A stretch of DNA of 64,000 nucleotides from Nectonema munidae (GCA_030549495.1 JAUIRK010000673.1:434001-498000); one strand, 5' to 3'. Shown: positions 47,238 through 59,540, numbered from the stretch's first letter. Notes: a model not told the origin generated them from the letters alone. Numbers and translations are program-made.

Positions 47238-47562
47238 CAGTGCCCGTGCTAAAGCTAAATTTCAAGGGGGGGGGGGGGGGGGGGGGGCTAAAATGGGGCA
47301 AAGAAACACATTTGCAAAAAAATTATTTCCTATATTACTTTGCTGAAAAGCATGAAGTACTTCTGTATAAAAACCTATAGAAATCTCATATTATACATAC
47401 ACATACACCAGCATTTATATAAGATTATTGTGTACAATTTTTGCTTATTTATTTTTCCTTTAAAAAGTGCATGGGGCAAAACCAAAAATTTTAGGGGGGA
47501 TGGCAAATATTAATACAGGGGGAGGCACGTGCCCCAAAATTATATAGGTAGCGCGGGCACTG
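47238..47562. mobile_element. hAT-type MITE (325 bp) with perfect 8-bp target duplication
   Basis: The ends are CAGTGCCCGTGCTA and TAGCGCGGGCACTG (inverted repeat). CTCCCTCA is exact on both sides (47230-47237 and 47563-47570). The interior has a 22-base G run (47266-47287). It is the same family as 49306-49573 and lies about 0.6 kb beyond the 3' end of CIAPIN1. Confidence 0.9.
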
Positions 47563-48129
47563 CTCCCTCAGTTCATTATAGGAAATTTTTCAGTAATGAA
47601 CTGATTGATTACACTGATAATGAGATAGTGTAATCAAGGAGCTAACAACAACAATAATTTAATTTTACAAAAAAGATTGGATTTTAAAAAAACATTTTCC
47701 AAAAAACTGTTTTCGAGCCATCAAAATTTAAAAAGTAAGTAATACTTCATTAAAAGGAATGAATATTTACTGGCTCTAATTTAGCTAAACGTGAATTTAC
47801 CTAAAAAGTAGGGAAGATCAAATATGTTTTTAACTTTGTATTCATTCTTTCTATTTAATGAAGCTGTTTGTTGTAAAAAGACACTTCCTTTTCACTATTA
47901 GTTGTCCAAACAATAAGTAGTTAAGTAAATTTTGTCAGCCGTTCAGCATATGGTAGCAAAGTGGTGAAACTCGATAACTATATTTTCATAAAATTGCTAA
48001 ACGAATACAAAATCAAAAGTAAATTTTATTTAATCAGTGTCTATCGTTTCCAGAATGAAAATGATACTTGCGATCATGTGCTGTTTTACGTCTTCTGAGA
48101 ATGAGGTTTTATAAATTCAAAAAGATTTT

Positions 48130-48135
48130 TTTATT
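48130..48135 (-). terminator. poly-A signal AATAAA of CIAPIN1
   Basis: AATAAA on the minus strand, 50 bases past the stop codon at 48188-48186, suits a short 3' UTR. Confidence 0.5.
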
Positions 48136-48185
48136 TGAATTAAAAGATGCAAGACATTAAATAAAATGTGCTTTCTTTTATATTT

Positions 48186-48305
48186 TTAATTAACATCAGG
48201 TTGAAAGAGGGTGGCTTGGTTTATCTTGACTTCTTCGCCAGGTTTGAACGAGGGTAAGCCTTTGTGTGGACAAGAAGAGCATCTAAAAGCATCGCCCAAA
48301 TAACA
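48186..48305 (-). CDS. CIAPIN1: CIAPIN1 exon 3 (C-terminal Fe-S motif)
   Basis: The acceptor TTTCTATTTAG ends at 48306; the exon encodes [39 protein letters not shown] and a stop. Together with C-G-N at the end of exon 2 it completes the twin C-x2-C motif (C234, C237, C245, C248), the signature of the anamorsin/Dre2 C-terminus. In the family this segment binds a cluster and is needed for mitochondrial intermembrane import via Mia40. The exon begins in phase 0, matching exon 2. Confidence 0.93.
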   Translation of the reverse strand, partial: CYLGDAFRCSSCPHKGLPSFKPGEEVKINQATLFQPDVN

Positions 48306-49305
48306 CTAAATAGAAATAAAATTAAATAGAAGTGAAACAATTGGCTCATCTGTCACTCAATAAAACTCAACATGATAATTGAGAGAAAGAAGGCTTTCAA
48401 AAGTTACGTGTAAATGGTACCCTCTCATAACATAGACAATTTGGACTTAAAAATCCCTATTTTTTGACCATAAGGTGAAAATTTTTGACTTTCTGGAAAA
48501 AATTCGACTTATTAAAATTTTTTACAGATTAAAGTCTAAAAATATCATTTTTAGAAATTCAAAATTTTATATAAATTTTTAAATCTTTATATTATCGTAA
48601 AACTTTTAAATTTTCAAAATCAATAGAACAGCAGAAAAAGTTATAGAATTTTTTTCTGGATTTATTGCTCAGCTTCAGTCTTCATAACTATTAGAGAAAG
48701 AAGCATTACACGAAAAATTGCATATCCTAATTCAAAATATATATAAAAAAAAAGAAATAAGAAACATAAAAGAGGAAAGACAAAGACAACAAACATCTTT
48801 TTTAAAACTTTGTGAATAATTGATGAACTTTACGTATTAATTAAGATAAAAAGTCGCATAAACGAATTATGATTTGTGTATGTCATAAAATATTAATTAG
48901 CAAGATTGATAAAAAAGAAGAAACAAAATGAAGAAAAAAGTGCAATTGAAAAGGATGATTTAAAAATTACCTCTGAGAAAAAGTAAGTTTGTGAAATTTT
49001 GATAAATTAAAATATATTAAATTGTGAAAAAGAAATGAGAAAAAGCAAATAATATAAGCGTGGAATGAACTAATATTCGCAATCTTTTTTTTAGTTCTCT
49101 TCTATTTCAATCAAAAAAGTTACTTCAAGTTTTCACTTGCGAAAAAATACCGGTGTTTCTACTTTCGCTAAAAATTTTACTTGAGCAATTAAATTAATTT
49201 CAAATAGAGAAGTTTGGAACAAATCCAAATGTACAAGAGTACCAAATGAAAGAAGAGCTGAATTCATTCTAATTCACATAAAAACTGAGTGATGCAGATG
49301 AAAGC

Positions 49306-49573
49306 CAGGGCCCGCGCTACCTATTAAATTTTGGGGCACAAGCCCCCCAGCTAATTTTCAAGCTCCCCTAAAAATTTTTTCATTAGCCTAAAAAAATATG
49401 ACAAACATCTAGCATTCATGATCATTTCTTTCATGAAAATGTAATGTGTATAGATATGGCTTGACAAATACATCATGTTTTCTTTTCGCCTTGAAGCAGA
49501 TTAATCTGATAGTTCTAAAATTAGCGCCCCAATGAAGCCCCCCGCCTAAAATTTTTGCTTAGCGCGGGCACTG
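49306..49573. mobile_element. hAT-type MITE (268 bp) in CIAPIN1 intron 2
   Basis: The ends are CAGGGCCCGCGCTA and TAGCGCGGGCACTG. The target duplication ATGAAAGC is exact (49298-49305 and 49574-49581). The interior is rich in GCCCC words and has no coding frame. Confidence 0.9.
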
Positions 49574-50232
49574 ATGAAAGCTTCTTTAAATTGAAAAATA
49601 GTTCTCATTTTTTACTTTTTTCCTGAATAAAGTCATTTTATCGAGTTTTTAAAAAAATTTGTTTAATAAGGAATATTTAAGTTTAATAAGGGATCAATTT
49701 TGCATCTGCAAAAGCAAGACGATTTTTTCAACAGTGATTACTGATTGATTAGTATAGAAACATTTTAAGCAGCGTGGACATATTGCTGCAAAAAAATAAA
49801 AACTTAACACACACACGCACAATTATAAAACTAAAACAATCACTATTCCATGCGTATTAAATATACATAGTGATCAAATTCTTTTCAGCTCATGAAAAAA
49901 GCGTGGAGACCATCATCTCTACTTTTAAGATTATAGTTAGCTATTTTTATTCTTGGTATTTTTGTAGGAAATCAAAATGAATTTTTCTTAGAATGCAAAT
50001 ATGCTTTATGGTCACTATTTTAACCTTTACATACAAATAATTTTTTGGTAGTTTCGATATTTCCTTTCTCATGCTCTGACGAGGAATCCTTTGCATGGAA
50101 ATTTAGAGTGTATGCTGCAGTACACAATCTAGATTCATTTCAAATTCAAATTTCAGGTGAAGAGACTTATGCGTAAGTATATTTTCACGCTTGAATTCAC
50201 TGAAGGAAAAACATTTGCATTAAAAATTCTAC

Positions 50233-50464
50233 GTTTCCACAGGCTGACTTGACTTTAGAAATGGAAAGTGGCGAGTTCGTAGAAACTTCATCAGCAAGCC
50301 CACATGTGCAATTTTTGCATGGTTTTTTCTTATTCATCTTAGACGAAGAGAGATCACAGGTTGACAATATAGGCTTCTCATAATCATAGTCATCTACTAA
50401 ATCATTGTCATCAATCAAATCATCATCTTGAACATCATCTAAAGAAAGTTTCCAAACTTTTGGA
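50233..50464 (-). CDS. CIAPIN1: CIAPIN1 exon 2 (acidic linker and first Fe-S motif)
   Basis: The acceptor TTATTTTAG lies before 50464 and the donor GTAGAA after 50233. It opens PKVWKLSLDDVQDDDLIDDN, an acidic linker matching the W-x-L-S-x-x-D-x-x-D linker of anamorsin. It then reads KPCKNCTCGLADEVSTNSPL and ends VKSACGN. C195, C208, C211 and C213 form the C-x(n)-C-x2-C-x-C site; the first gap (12 residues) is longer than in the human protein. Its one incoming base completes the codon left open by exon 1. Confidence 0.93.
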
Positions 50465-51380
50465 CTAAAATAAAAATAAATCTTTTAATGTAATCGTTCC
50501 TGTAGGATGAAACTTTGAAAAGCCTAAAAGATTGTAGGAAACTGACTCTATTCCAATTATAAATTCTATATTAGATTCAGTATTAACTGAGTAAGATAAT
50601 AAATTTATGTTAGAAGTAATACTGCATCTACGAAAATTCTTACAAGAAATACAAAACCGTTTGGTAGCGTGAAGGTTTCTTCGTATGAATTATCCCAGAT
50701 GTAGTATTATTTCAATTCATAATACTTTGTAGTAAAAGGGAACACTATATGTTGTACCATTCCGCGTGCAACTTTTTTATAAAGAAGGCAGTTGTTGCAA
50801 AAACTAGTAAGGAATTTATAATTCAAATTAATCCTATTAGTGCTTTTGCGAACTAAAGCATCTATTGTATAAAATTGCCTGAATTCTATCTCTTTAAAAT
50901 TAGGAAATTTCCAAAAATACCATTTTTAGGATAGTTGAATGACCCATTCATCCAAAAAATTGTCAACTAAAAATCAAAATTTAACTTATAACAAGGGCAG
51001 TTAAAGTCAATGAAGTCAATTTTTTCAATTAACGTTTTTGATATTGGTTTAAGATAGTGTTTCTCAATTTTTGTCTTCTCGTGAAAATCATTATTTCCGA
51101 TTTCCGGGGATCAAACATTTTTTAATCTTGCTTCAAAAATTTGAACAAAAAAGTACATTTCCAATAAATAATGTATTGCCTGAAAGAACTTCAAATGCAT
51201 CTTTATACTTTATACGACTTAAAGTTAACGTATAAGTTATTAAGGAAATTCTGACAACTTACAACTACTCTTAAATTAGTGTAGCTGCAAAGATAAAAAA
51301 CAAAAATGCATATCTATTCAAAAATAATTGTACTTTTTAAAGAATTAAATTAAAAATTGAAAAATCGTGGGAAGTGGATC
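50465..51380. other. CIAPIN1 intron 1, 3' part, nothing recognised
   Basis: AT-rich. A TAGTGTTTCTCAATTTTT at about 51056 resembles a hAT terminal repeat, but no partner end was found. Confidence 0.45.
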
Positions 51381-51990
51381 TTTCTTTGAAGCTTGAGTTC
51401 GTAGCTTTTCCTCCCTTGTTTGCAACGCTTTAGTTTTCTTCCAATTCACTTTCAAACCTTTGGCATCAAAAACATTTTTCCAAATGAGAAAATTATTTTC
51501 AAACTCTTCTACTCTATTGACAAAATAACTGAGTCATCTGCATAGAGAATACTTACAGCATCAACTACTATAGCAAACAAAATGGCGATAAAACTTATCC
51601 TTGATGACAGCAACATTGACCGCGAAATTCTAGGAAAATAATTTCCACATTTTACTTTCGCATAGGCATCTTTGTATAAAAACATCACAAGCTTTACCAT
51701 TTCGGGAATCATTTTTTTGCGCAGCGCCCATTCAATGAGAGATCGATGTACTCTATCAAAAGCTTTCTCTGGGTCCAGAAAGCACATGAATCTTATCTAT
51801 GTAGCCCTCTTGCTTCATTTTACATCAATAGTGCTTTTTCCAGGTATCTCTCAGCCTCTTTATTAGAATACTTTACATTACCTTCATCCCGAGCTCCATT
51901 AATTTAACTCCCCGGTATGAGTACAATGTTTTTAGTTACAATGTATCACGTTACCTTTGCCTTTATATATTGGAATGAGTAAAGGCTCCA
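51380..51990 (-). mobile_element. RTE-like LINE fragment B, reverse-transcriptase part
   Basis: Reversed, it reads PLLIPIYKGKGNVIHCN, then (after stops) MCFLDPEKAFDRVHRSLIEW, ALRKKMIPEMVKLVMFLYKD and SILYADDSVILS. These are RTE reverse-transcriptase blocks, with A-F-D-R and Y-A-D-D present. The endonuclease end of what may be the same element lies at 55531-56740 on the same strand. The plus-strand RTE at 52016-55530 separates the two, and part of the middle is missing. Confidence 0.7.
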
Positions 51991-52015
51991 ATGCTGTAAA
52001 TGCCGAGGCAGGGAA

Positions 52016-55000
52016 TTGAGGATAAGCTCTCATTCCCCTTTTGAAATGTCTCAAAGGCTCGCGTCTCAAATAGCCTCTTGCAGTGAATCTCTAGACCTGC
52101 CTTCCCGTGGCGGAGTTGTTTTAACTGAACGCTCTAGAGGTGCGAAGCGAGTAATTAGGCGCTATAACCTATTGCTTCCAGCAGAGCTCGCTCGTTGTTA
52201 TTGGTTTAAAGGGGCTCTAGGAGTAAATAACTTCGAAATCAAATTACCTGCTGTTTTGTAGGTTCTGTTCATCAGAACAAAGACTAGGCCCACCGCTTAA
52301 AACTGTGGTTGACGCCAGGAAAGGCATCCGGTCATAAAATTTTTGCTCTAATATTAAACTTTATGATAATGCAGCGAAATTCACATCTTATAAAACAATG
52401 TTCCCACTTACAAAATCCTCGTGTAGACGGGGCAAATAAAAATACGAGGATCATGTCTTTAAATCTTATAAAAAGTGCAAAAGATTCGATTTTAAAAAGT
52501 AGCAGTGAGCTTATTTTGAGACTGGCTAGTATAAATCTAGGATCCCTAGTGGGAAAAAGTTTAGAATGTGCAAACATGCTTAGTAGAAGAAAGATAGCCA
52601 TTGCAGGTCTACAAGAGGTGAGATACAAAAATGAGGGAACCAAAATTGTTAGAGGCAATGACGAAGATTACAAGTTATACTGGAGCAGAAACAATAACAA
52701 ACAAGGAGGAGTTGGATTTGTGGTAAGCATGAAATGGGCGCAAAAAGTTATAGCTATGGAACGTGTGAGTGATAGGATAATAACTATGGAAGTTGCTGTT
52801 GGAGAAGAGATTGTGACAATGCTATCTGTTTACGCGCCACAGAACGGTCTGGAAAGAGAAAAAAAGAGGCTTTTTACGCTAGTTTGAGTAGAGAGATGCT
52901 GAAGGTGCAAGGGAAGTGTGTCATCTTAGGTGACTTTAATGGACATGTTGGAAAAGATTGTGACGGTTATGGAGATGTACATAGTGGTTTCAGATTTGGA
53001 ACAAGAAATGCTGACGGAGAAAGATTGCTGGATTTTCCTGATAGCTTCCAATTGAAGATTGCCAACGCCTGGTTTAAGAAAGATGTGGAAAAATTGATTA
53101 CCTATGAGTCTGGGGGTCATAAAACAGTGATTGACTATATCCTTGTCAGAAAAAATGAAAAAGTCAAAAACATTAAAGCTATCCCAGGTGAAATGATCCT
53201 ATCACAACATAGCCTTTTGATATAATGAAAAATCTAGGAAGCAGTCAAAAAATGAAAAGAAGTGTGATTAAGACATGGAAGTTGAAAGATGCTAAAGTAC
53301 AAGAAGCGATGATTGAAAGGGCCAAATGTTGCGTTGACAAATGTGCTAAATGGGATCAAATCATACGCTAAGTATCAAAAATAATGAAAGAAGTTTGTGG
53401 AAAATCCAAAAAATGTGTAAGGAAAGCAACGTGGTGGTGGAATCGAGAGAATGTTCAAAGCGCCGCTGTGAAAGAAAAGAAGGAAAAATATCTTTTATGG
53501 AGAAGAGAGAAAACTGAAGAAGCCAGAAAGTTATGTGTTCCATAGGAACAAAGCAAAGAAGGTAACTTCAAAAGCGATGCACGATGAAGCCAGTGACGAA
53601 GCAAAACAGATTGAAGAGATGAAAATGGAAAATAGGATGAGACATGTGTTTCGCCTGGCCAGAACAAGCGCTATAGACAAAAGAGATGTTATAGAAAATC
53701 CCTGCATGAAAAATCAAAGTGGTGAATTGAAGTTAAGCTTGCGTGATAGGTTGGATCTATGGAAAGATTATTGTGAAGATCTGTTGAATAAAGAACATGC
53801 ATGGAACAAAAAGTTGCAAGCTGAGCCAAATGAAGGTCCCGTATATAAAATTACTTTCGATGAAGTTGAACAAGCTTTGTTGAAAATGAAGAAGAATAAG
53901 GCACCTGGCCCGAGTGGTGTACCGATAGAAGCTCTACAGCTGTGCAAATTAGAAAATGAACTGGCCAGAGTAGGTAATGACATGCTACAAGGAATAAGGA
54001 TGCCAGAAAGTTGGAGAAAAAGCTTTTTGATACCAATATACAAGAGCAAAGGCGCTCACAAAGAGTGCAATAATTACAGAAGCATCAAATTGATCGAACA
54101 CTCAATGAAAGTGATAGAGCTAGTTTTTGCGAAAAGAATAAGAAACAGAGTCAACATTAGCGAGACTCAAATGGGGTTCATGCCAGACAAAAGTACGATT
54201 GATGCTATTTTGGCGTTCGACAGCCTTTGAGAAGACTTGGAGAAGGAGTTGTTCATACTGTTCTTAGATCTTGAGAAAGCCTTTGATCGTATTCCTAGAG
54301 AGGTAATTTGGTGGGCATTAAGGAAGAAAAGCGTAATGGAATGTGAAATTAAAGCTGTGATGGAAATGTATAGACAGACTGAAACTGCAGTACAAATCGA
54401 AAGAGAAAAATCTGGGTGGTTTGAAGTTAAAGTTGGAGTGCACCAGGGCTCCATGCTCAGTCCACTTCTTTTCACGATTGTGATGGATGCACTGGCAGAA
54501 AACATATCCAAGAACATGAGAGAAATTCTTTACGCTGATGATTTGATATTGATTGGCAGCAGTTGGGAAAACGTTGAAAACAAGTACAGTTGTTGGAAAG
54601 AAGCCTTAGAAAGCAAAGGTTTGAAGGTGAATATTGCAAAAACGAAAGCAAAAAAAAGTCGTCACAAGAAAATGTTTTGACTCAGTAAGTGCTATCGATC
54701 CGTGTAGTGTGTGTGTGGAAGCAGAGTAGTTAGGAATGCTATTCAATGCGTGAAATGCGAATTATAGGTTCATAAGAGATGTTCAGGCTTATCTCTTCCA
54801 TTGAGCAGAGCGAAAAATTTCATATGTCGCAGTTGTAAGATATATCATGAAATTGTGGAAGATCAAGACTTCGTTAAACTAGGTGAAGATGAATTCGAAG
54901 TAGTAAAGGAGTTTTGTTATTTGGGTGATGATGCTCTAACAAGAGATGGCGAAATTGAAAAAACGGTGATATCAAGAATTAGAGCTGGTTGGAAAAAGTT

Positions 55001-55530
55001 TAATGATATTGCTGGCGTACTGTGCGGCAGAGTTTTGTCATTGAAGTTAAAAGGAAGATTATACAAATCGTGTGTAAGGAGTGTTATGTGTTATGGAGCA
55101 GTGTTGGCCAATGAAGAAGGTTGAAGTGAGACGCATGCAGTCTGATGAGATGAGGATGTTACGAATGATGTGTGGCAAAACTCTACTGGACAAAGTGTGA
55201 AGCAAAGAGATTAGAAGAATGACAGGGGTGAAAGATATAGAGTAGTATTTGGAAGAGCATAGACTCCGTTGGCTAGGACACTTAGAGAGAATGGATCCAC
55301 AAAGACTAACGAAGAGACTATGGGATGAAAACATCACTGGACAAGCGAGGAGAGGGAGACCGAAAAAAAGATGGGAAGATGCTGTTAAAGAAGACATGAA
55401 GAAAAGGAAACTGAAGATTGAAGATGCTGAAAAGAAAGGAAGATGGGGACGTCGTTGCAAATTCAAGGTCGACCTTGGCTCGCCAGGACAAAGACCTGCT
55501 CATTAGAGCGAATGGATGATGATGAATGAG
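52016..55530 (+). mobile_element. RTE-like LINE A, nearly full length but broken
   Basis: A 5' leader (with GACGCCAGGAAAGGCATCCG at 52311-52330) leads into an apurinic-type endonuclease: IAIAGLQEVRYKNEG, MLSVYAPQNG, CVILGDFNGHVGKD, TVIDYILVR, LSQHSLL. The reverse transcriptase follows: KAPGPSGVPIEALQL, NNYRSIKLIEHSMKV, LFLDLEKAFDRIPREVIWW, GVHQGSMLSPLLFTIVMDA and EILYADDLILIGSS. The RTE C-terminus is LRWLGHLERMDPQRLTKRLW and GQARRGRPKKRWEDAV. The element ends in GGATGATGATGAATGA, the short-repeat tail of RTEs. The frame changes at several points (for example near 52885, 53225, 54232 and 54680), so no full polyprotein is made. It sits antisense to CIAPIN1 in intron 1. Confidence 0.88.
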
Positions 55531-56740
55531 TGTACTTAACTTCCAATCTTCTAGTATTTCCTTGCGACTAAAATATCGTTTGCAATCTGGTAAAGTGTTT
55601 CATTCCATGTTTAGATGCAATTCCACATAGCATTCTTAACTTCTTCATTCCACCACCAAGTTGCTCAGGGCATTGCTTTATTCTTGCTGATACCACAATC
55701 TTCTTTTGTTGCTGCGAAAGCACAAGATTTGAATTTGTTGCTTATATTTACCTTTGGTTTTGTCCAAAGCATCCACTCCTTTTATCAGCAAACAGCTTTT
55801 GAGTATCTGAATTTTTGAGTTTCCATGTTTTCATTAGCGCGGAATTCATTATTTTACCTTTTGTCTTCTTAAATACTAACAAATCCATCACTATCAAACA
55901 ATGGTGAGGTTCGCCAGGAATCGCTTTAACATTTTTGCTTGCTTTCGTTTTTTCATATCAGTAAGGAAGAAAACGATTTGTAAAGAACTTGTAAATGAGT
56001 GGTAAGTATCTTTTCTGTTTGAACCAGGTATCTGTTATCGCTAAGTTATGCTTTGAACACATTTATAGTAACGTTCTACCTCTTTTGTTCCTTGAGCCTA
56101 CACTGAAGCCTCTATGAATTCCTTAATACCCATATGCTGCGTTGCCAATATGTCCATTAAAATCTCCAGCAATTATCAAAAATTCATTTGGTTTTCTTAA
56201 GTGCAGTTCTTCAGCTATATCTTTTTCCTCTGATCTGCCCACCTGCAGAGCATAAACTGATATAAGACGAACAATTTCTTTTTCAAATTTCATCAATATT
56301 TCTACATATCAGCGCAACTTCATAAACTAATTCTTTCTTCAGCTATTTTTATTTCCTTTAATGATATAAAAGTGAAAAGATTCAAAATCATTGGTGGAGA
56401 AAAAGGTTTTTTAACCCGCCATGAATCACATTGGAGGTGGCGGGAGGGTGGCGTCGCCCTCCAGATGTGCACCCCTGTACTAGACCCATCACTGTCTTGC
56501 CACAAGAATTTGTAGCTCTGGCCTTGTGGACCAATAAAACCTGTAGATTTCTCCTTCCATCTTGGCTCTTGAATACAACACACATCAACTCTTTTTTTCA
56601 ACAACTTACTTACTGCTTCCGTACTTCTTCCAATCATGGTCGCAACAGGATGTTTTGTCATTTCTGCTTTTGAAGCAAAATTTTACGCCGAATGCCCTTT
56701 CTGGCGCAACCTTCACCAATTTATCCAGATTTAAGACCGG
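55531..56740 (-). mobile_element. RTE-like LINE fragment B, endonuclease part
   Basis: Reversed: VSKLLKKRVDVCCIQEPRWK, STGFIGPQGQSYKFLWQDSD, then shifted frames to VKAIPGEPHHCLIVMDLLVF, VFKKTKGKIMNSALMKTWKL and TWWWNEEVKNAMWNCI. These are the endonuclease motifs and following linker of an RTE related to, but different from, LINE A. It stops where LINE A's 3' tail begins and its reverse transcriptase reappears beyond LINE A's 5' end, consistent with insertion of A into B. Confidence 0.75.
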
Positions 56741-58151
56741 CACTAAACTAAATGTATAATGGTTTATAAAAATTATTCAAGACCAAATTGTGTTAAAAAA
56801 TAAAACCGAGTCTCTAAAGTCTAAAAGTATGCTAAATCTAAATTACAATTTACAAGTAAAAAACTTTTGGCAAAAATTAAAAATTTTACTTTGTTTCTCA
56901 TAAATTATTTAATATTTTAATATAATTATTGTTATCTTAACAAAAAAAAATTTATAATTTATATTAAAAATTGAACAAACTTTTTATCAAATAATTTTCC
57001 AATAAAAAGATACACATTTCCTTAAGGTTTCGTTTCCCAATTATAGATTAATAATTATTTTTAATCTTAAATTTTGATTTTAAAGTGTGTTTTATTTTTA
57101 GGTTGATATTTTAATGTAAAAAGTCAATTTTAGATAATTTTTTGACTGCTATTAATACCTTAGTGTCTATGTTAGTCTGGAAATTTATAATGATATATAC
57201 AGTTTTAAACACACAATACAGTCTTATAAATAAATATGGGTACAATGTGGCGAATGCCATTCAAAATTTTGATTGATGAAAAAATTGTATACAAAGACAT
57301 TCACTCAAATTTTAAATAAAATTTTCATATGCCAAATCGACAATCCTGGTTTCATTTCTGGGCTCAGTTTTAGCAATTAGGATATTAGAATGTATGGAAT
57401 TATCAATCAATTTTGAGATTTCCAAAAAAATCAACTGTCTGTTTTTGATTATAATCATTATAGGTTGGTTTTGTAAGTAAATAAAAATGCTCTTATGAAT
57501 TCAGCTTTTCTATTGGTTTATTATAATAAACAAGCATTTTAAATAGCAATTAATCAAAATGAAAATCCCATGTATTTTTATCCTGGAATCAACTCCAAAA
57601 AAAAATTTAATAGAATATTTTTCTTTAATATATATTTCACATGGCAATTTAAGTTTATGTATATCGACAGATAAAGCCCTAAAAAGTCATAAATTGATGT
57701 GCATCCATGAGTCAAATTCCTCGATACTCCAATGCAACAGACGCACTTTTATGAATAAAATTGAAATCATCTACCTATTCATAAGTTTTTAACAAAAAAT
57801 TGAAGAAAACTGTTAAAACATTTCAACTACCCAAGGCAATATTGATAAACAAAAAATGTTAAATAAAATACTAATAAGTAGGGATGAATATGATATAAAT
57901 TTAAATTCTGGAAGACTTGATTGTTTAAATTATATTTAGCTAATATATTAACGAATTTATCCTAACTTAGATTAATTTCACTCTTTCAGTTTCAATAATA
58001 ATCAATTGAGATATTCCTTTGCTTTAAATTATAGAGAATACTTTCTTATATGTATAGGTATGTACTATAAAAATATTTGCCTTGCTGGAAAATTTATCGG
58101 TTCTTGTTCATATTACAGGATACAAAATAATATCTAATAAGAAATTTTTAC
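56741..58151. other. CIAPIN1 intron 1, 5' part, with one satellite monomer
   Basis: Very AT-rich. About 57230-57450 resembles one monomer of the ~150-bp satellite (AAATCGACAATCCTGGTTTC, AATTATCAATCAATTTTGAG). A 77-codon plus frame (57559-57792) has no support. Confidence 0.5.
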
Positions 58152-58627
58152 TTGGCTTGGATATTATTCAACTTGGAAAGAGAACCATGAGAAAATTTAC
58201 CTTTTTTACAAGTAAAATGAAAACAATTTTCAAGGTTATTTTCTTTAATTTCTGAACAATTACTGAACCCAATTTTTTTTAATAATGAGCAAACTTTTTT
58301 CGATTCGTTTTCGAGATCAGTATTGTCATGAAAAACATCAAAAACTAAATTACTTGAAGGTTTTAAATAAGTCAATAAAAATTGTAAATCTGGTAATGAA
58401 TGAAAAAATCCGGAATTAACAATTAAATGTAGATATTCTATAGGATTTATATCAGCTAATAAAAAATCTTTCAAGTTTTTTACATCAACAAAATATTTTA
58501 TCTTTTCATTTTTACTAAAACTTGACTTATATGTGCTAAGAAGATCAGATTTAAATATTTTGTCTTTTATAAGATCATCTTCAAAAAATACAAGCTTTAT
58601 ATTTTCTTTAAGAAAACTATTCTCCAT
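58152..58627 (-). CDS. CIAPIN1: CIAPIN1 (anamorsin/Dre2) exon 1, methyltransferase-like domain
   Basis: CIAPIN1 acts with the flavoprotein NDOR1/Tah18 as an electron donor for cytosolic iron-sulfur cluster assembly. Exon 1 starts at the Met at 58627 and encodes the N-terminal methyltransferase-like domain: KLVFFEDDLIKDKIFKSDLL, LHLIVNSGFFHSLPDLQFLL, YLKPSSNLVFDVFHDNTD, LLKKIGFSNCSEIKENNL and FHFTCKKGKFSHGSLSKL. It ends IQA plus two bases at a GTAAAA donor (58151). Those two bases and the first of exon 2 give N, followed by PKVWKLSLDD. All three exons total 828 bp (275 residues plus stop); the human protein has 312. Intron 1 is 7.7 kb and holds the RTE nest. The N-domain alone is diverged; exons 2-3 make the identification firm. 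Confidence 0.88.
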
Positions 58628-59540
58628 TTTAAATATTATACCAAAGAGAAGTTAAAAAATATTCATAAATAAAAGTTAAAAAAAAACGTCGAGTAAATCT
58701 TTTATTTAAAACAAAATACAAGCAATAATATTTCGGTCACTATGACCAGGTGAGACTTTTTACCCAAATACACCCAAATATACACAAATACCCCCAAACA
58801 GATGAAAACAAATTTAAATATTCAAAGAATATGTTAAATATACATAGAATAATTATTCTCAGGATAAAACTAACATAAATTATAAATTTGATATTGAATT
58901 ATAAAAAATTAATCTATTTTTTTTTAATTAAAATTGTTTATATTATAATAATAGCTTAAAATATAATAATTATTTATAAATAATAATATAATTATTTTAT
59001 AATAGTAAGTTTGATAACACAAAATAATTTTTTAATTTAAATAATTACTAATATGTGTGGCCTATTTGAATTTTAACAAAATGCTTATTTTTATTATTGT
59101 TAGTGCAAACATGGGGGACAAAAGGTCTTTTACCTATATTTCCCCATTTAAACGCTTAAATGTTAGGCATTGTTTTTTATACATATATTTAATTAACGAA
59201 ATAAATTTTTCCTTGTTTTATGATACAAATCTTAGTGACAAAATTATTTTATTTTAAGGTCAAATAATATATAATTCTAAAGTTTAAGAATTATCTTTTA
59301 CCTTGCCCTTCCACACCACTTCTTGCTGTCGAAAAAGAAGTCAAGGCTTCCTTTCGTATTGGACTAAGTAAGAAAGTATACTTCGCTGTTAGTGAGAGAA
59401 ATTTTAGTAGATAAAAGCGTGGTTATTTTTAATAAAGAAATATATTTCCTGAATAATCACGGCTTTCTTGTAGTTTCGAATTTTATTTTACCAACTTGGA
59501 ACATATCTTGTTTTGGAGAATTAACACCTAAATCTTAATC
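58628..59540. other. CIAPIN1 upstream region, no element recognised
   Basis: The promoter and any 5' UTR of CIAPIN1 should lie at the left side of this stretch. It is extremely AT-rich between 58880 and 59050. I see no clear core promoter motif. Confidence 0.4.

Noticed and set aside
45288-51075. hAT-like ends at 45302 and 51056 as the two termini of one element
   Set aside because: They face the wrong way, each pointing away from the interval, and no matching 8-bp duplication was found.
53361-54517. Minus-strand frames of 60-116 codons under RTE A
   Set aside because: They are antisense shadows of the plus-strand endonuclease and reverse transcriptase.
57559-57792. 77-codon plus-strand frame in CIAPIN1 intron 1
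   Set aside because: AT-rich, antisense to the host gene, with no motif or splice sites.
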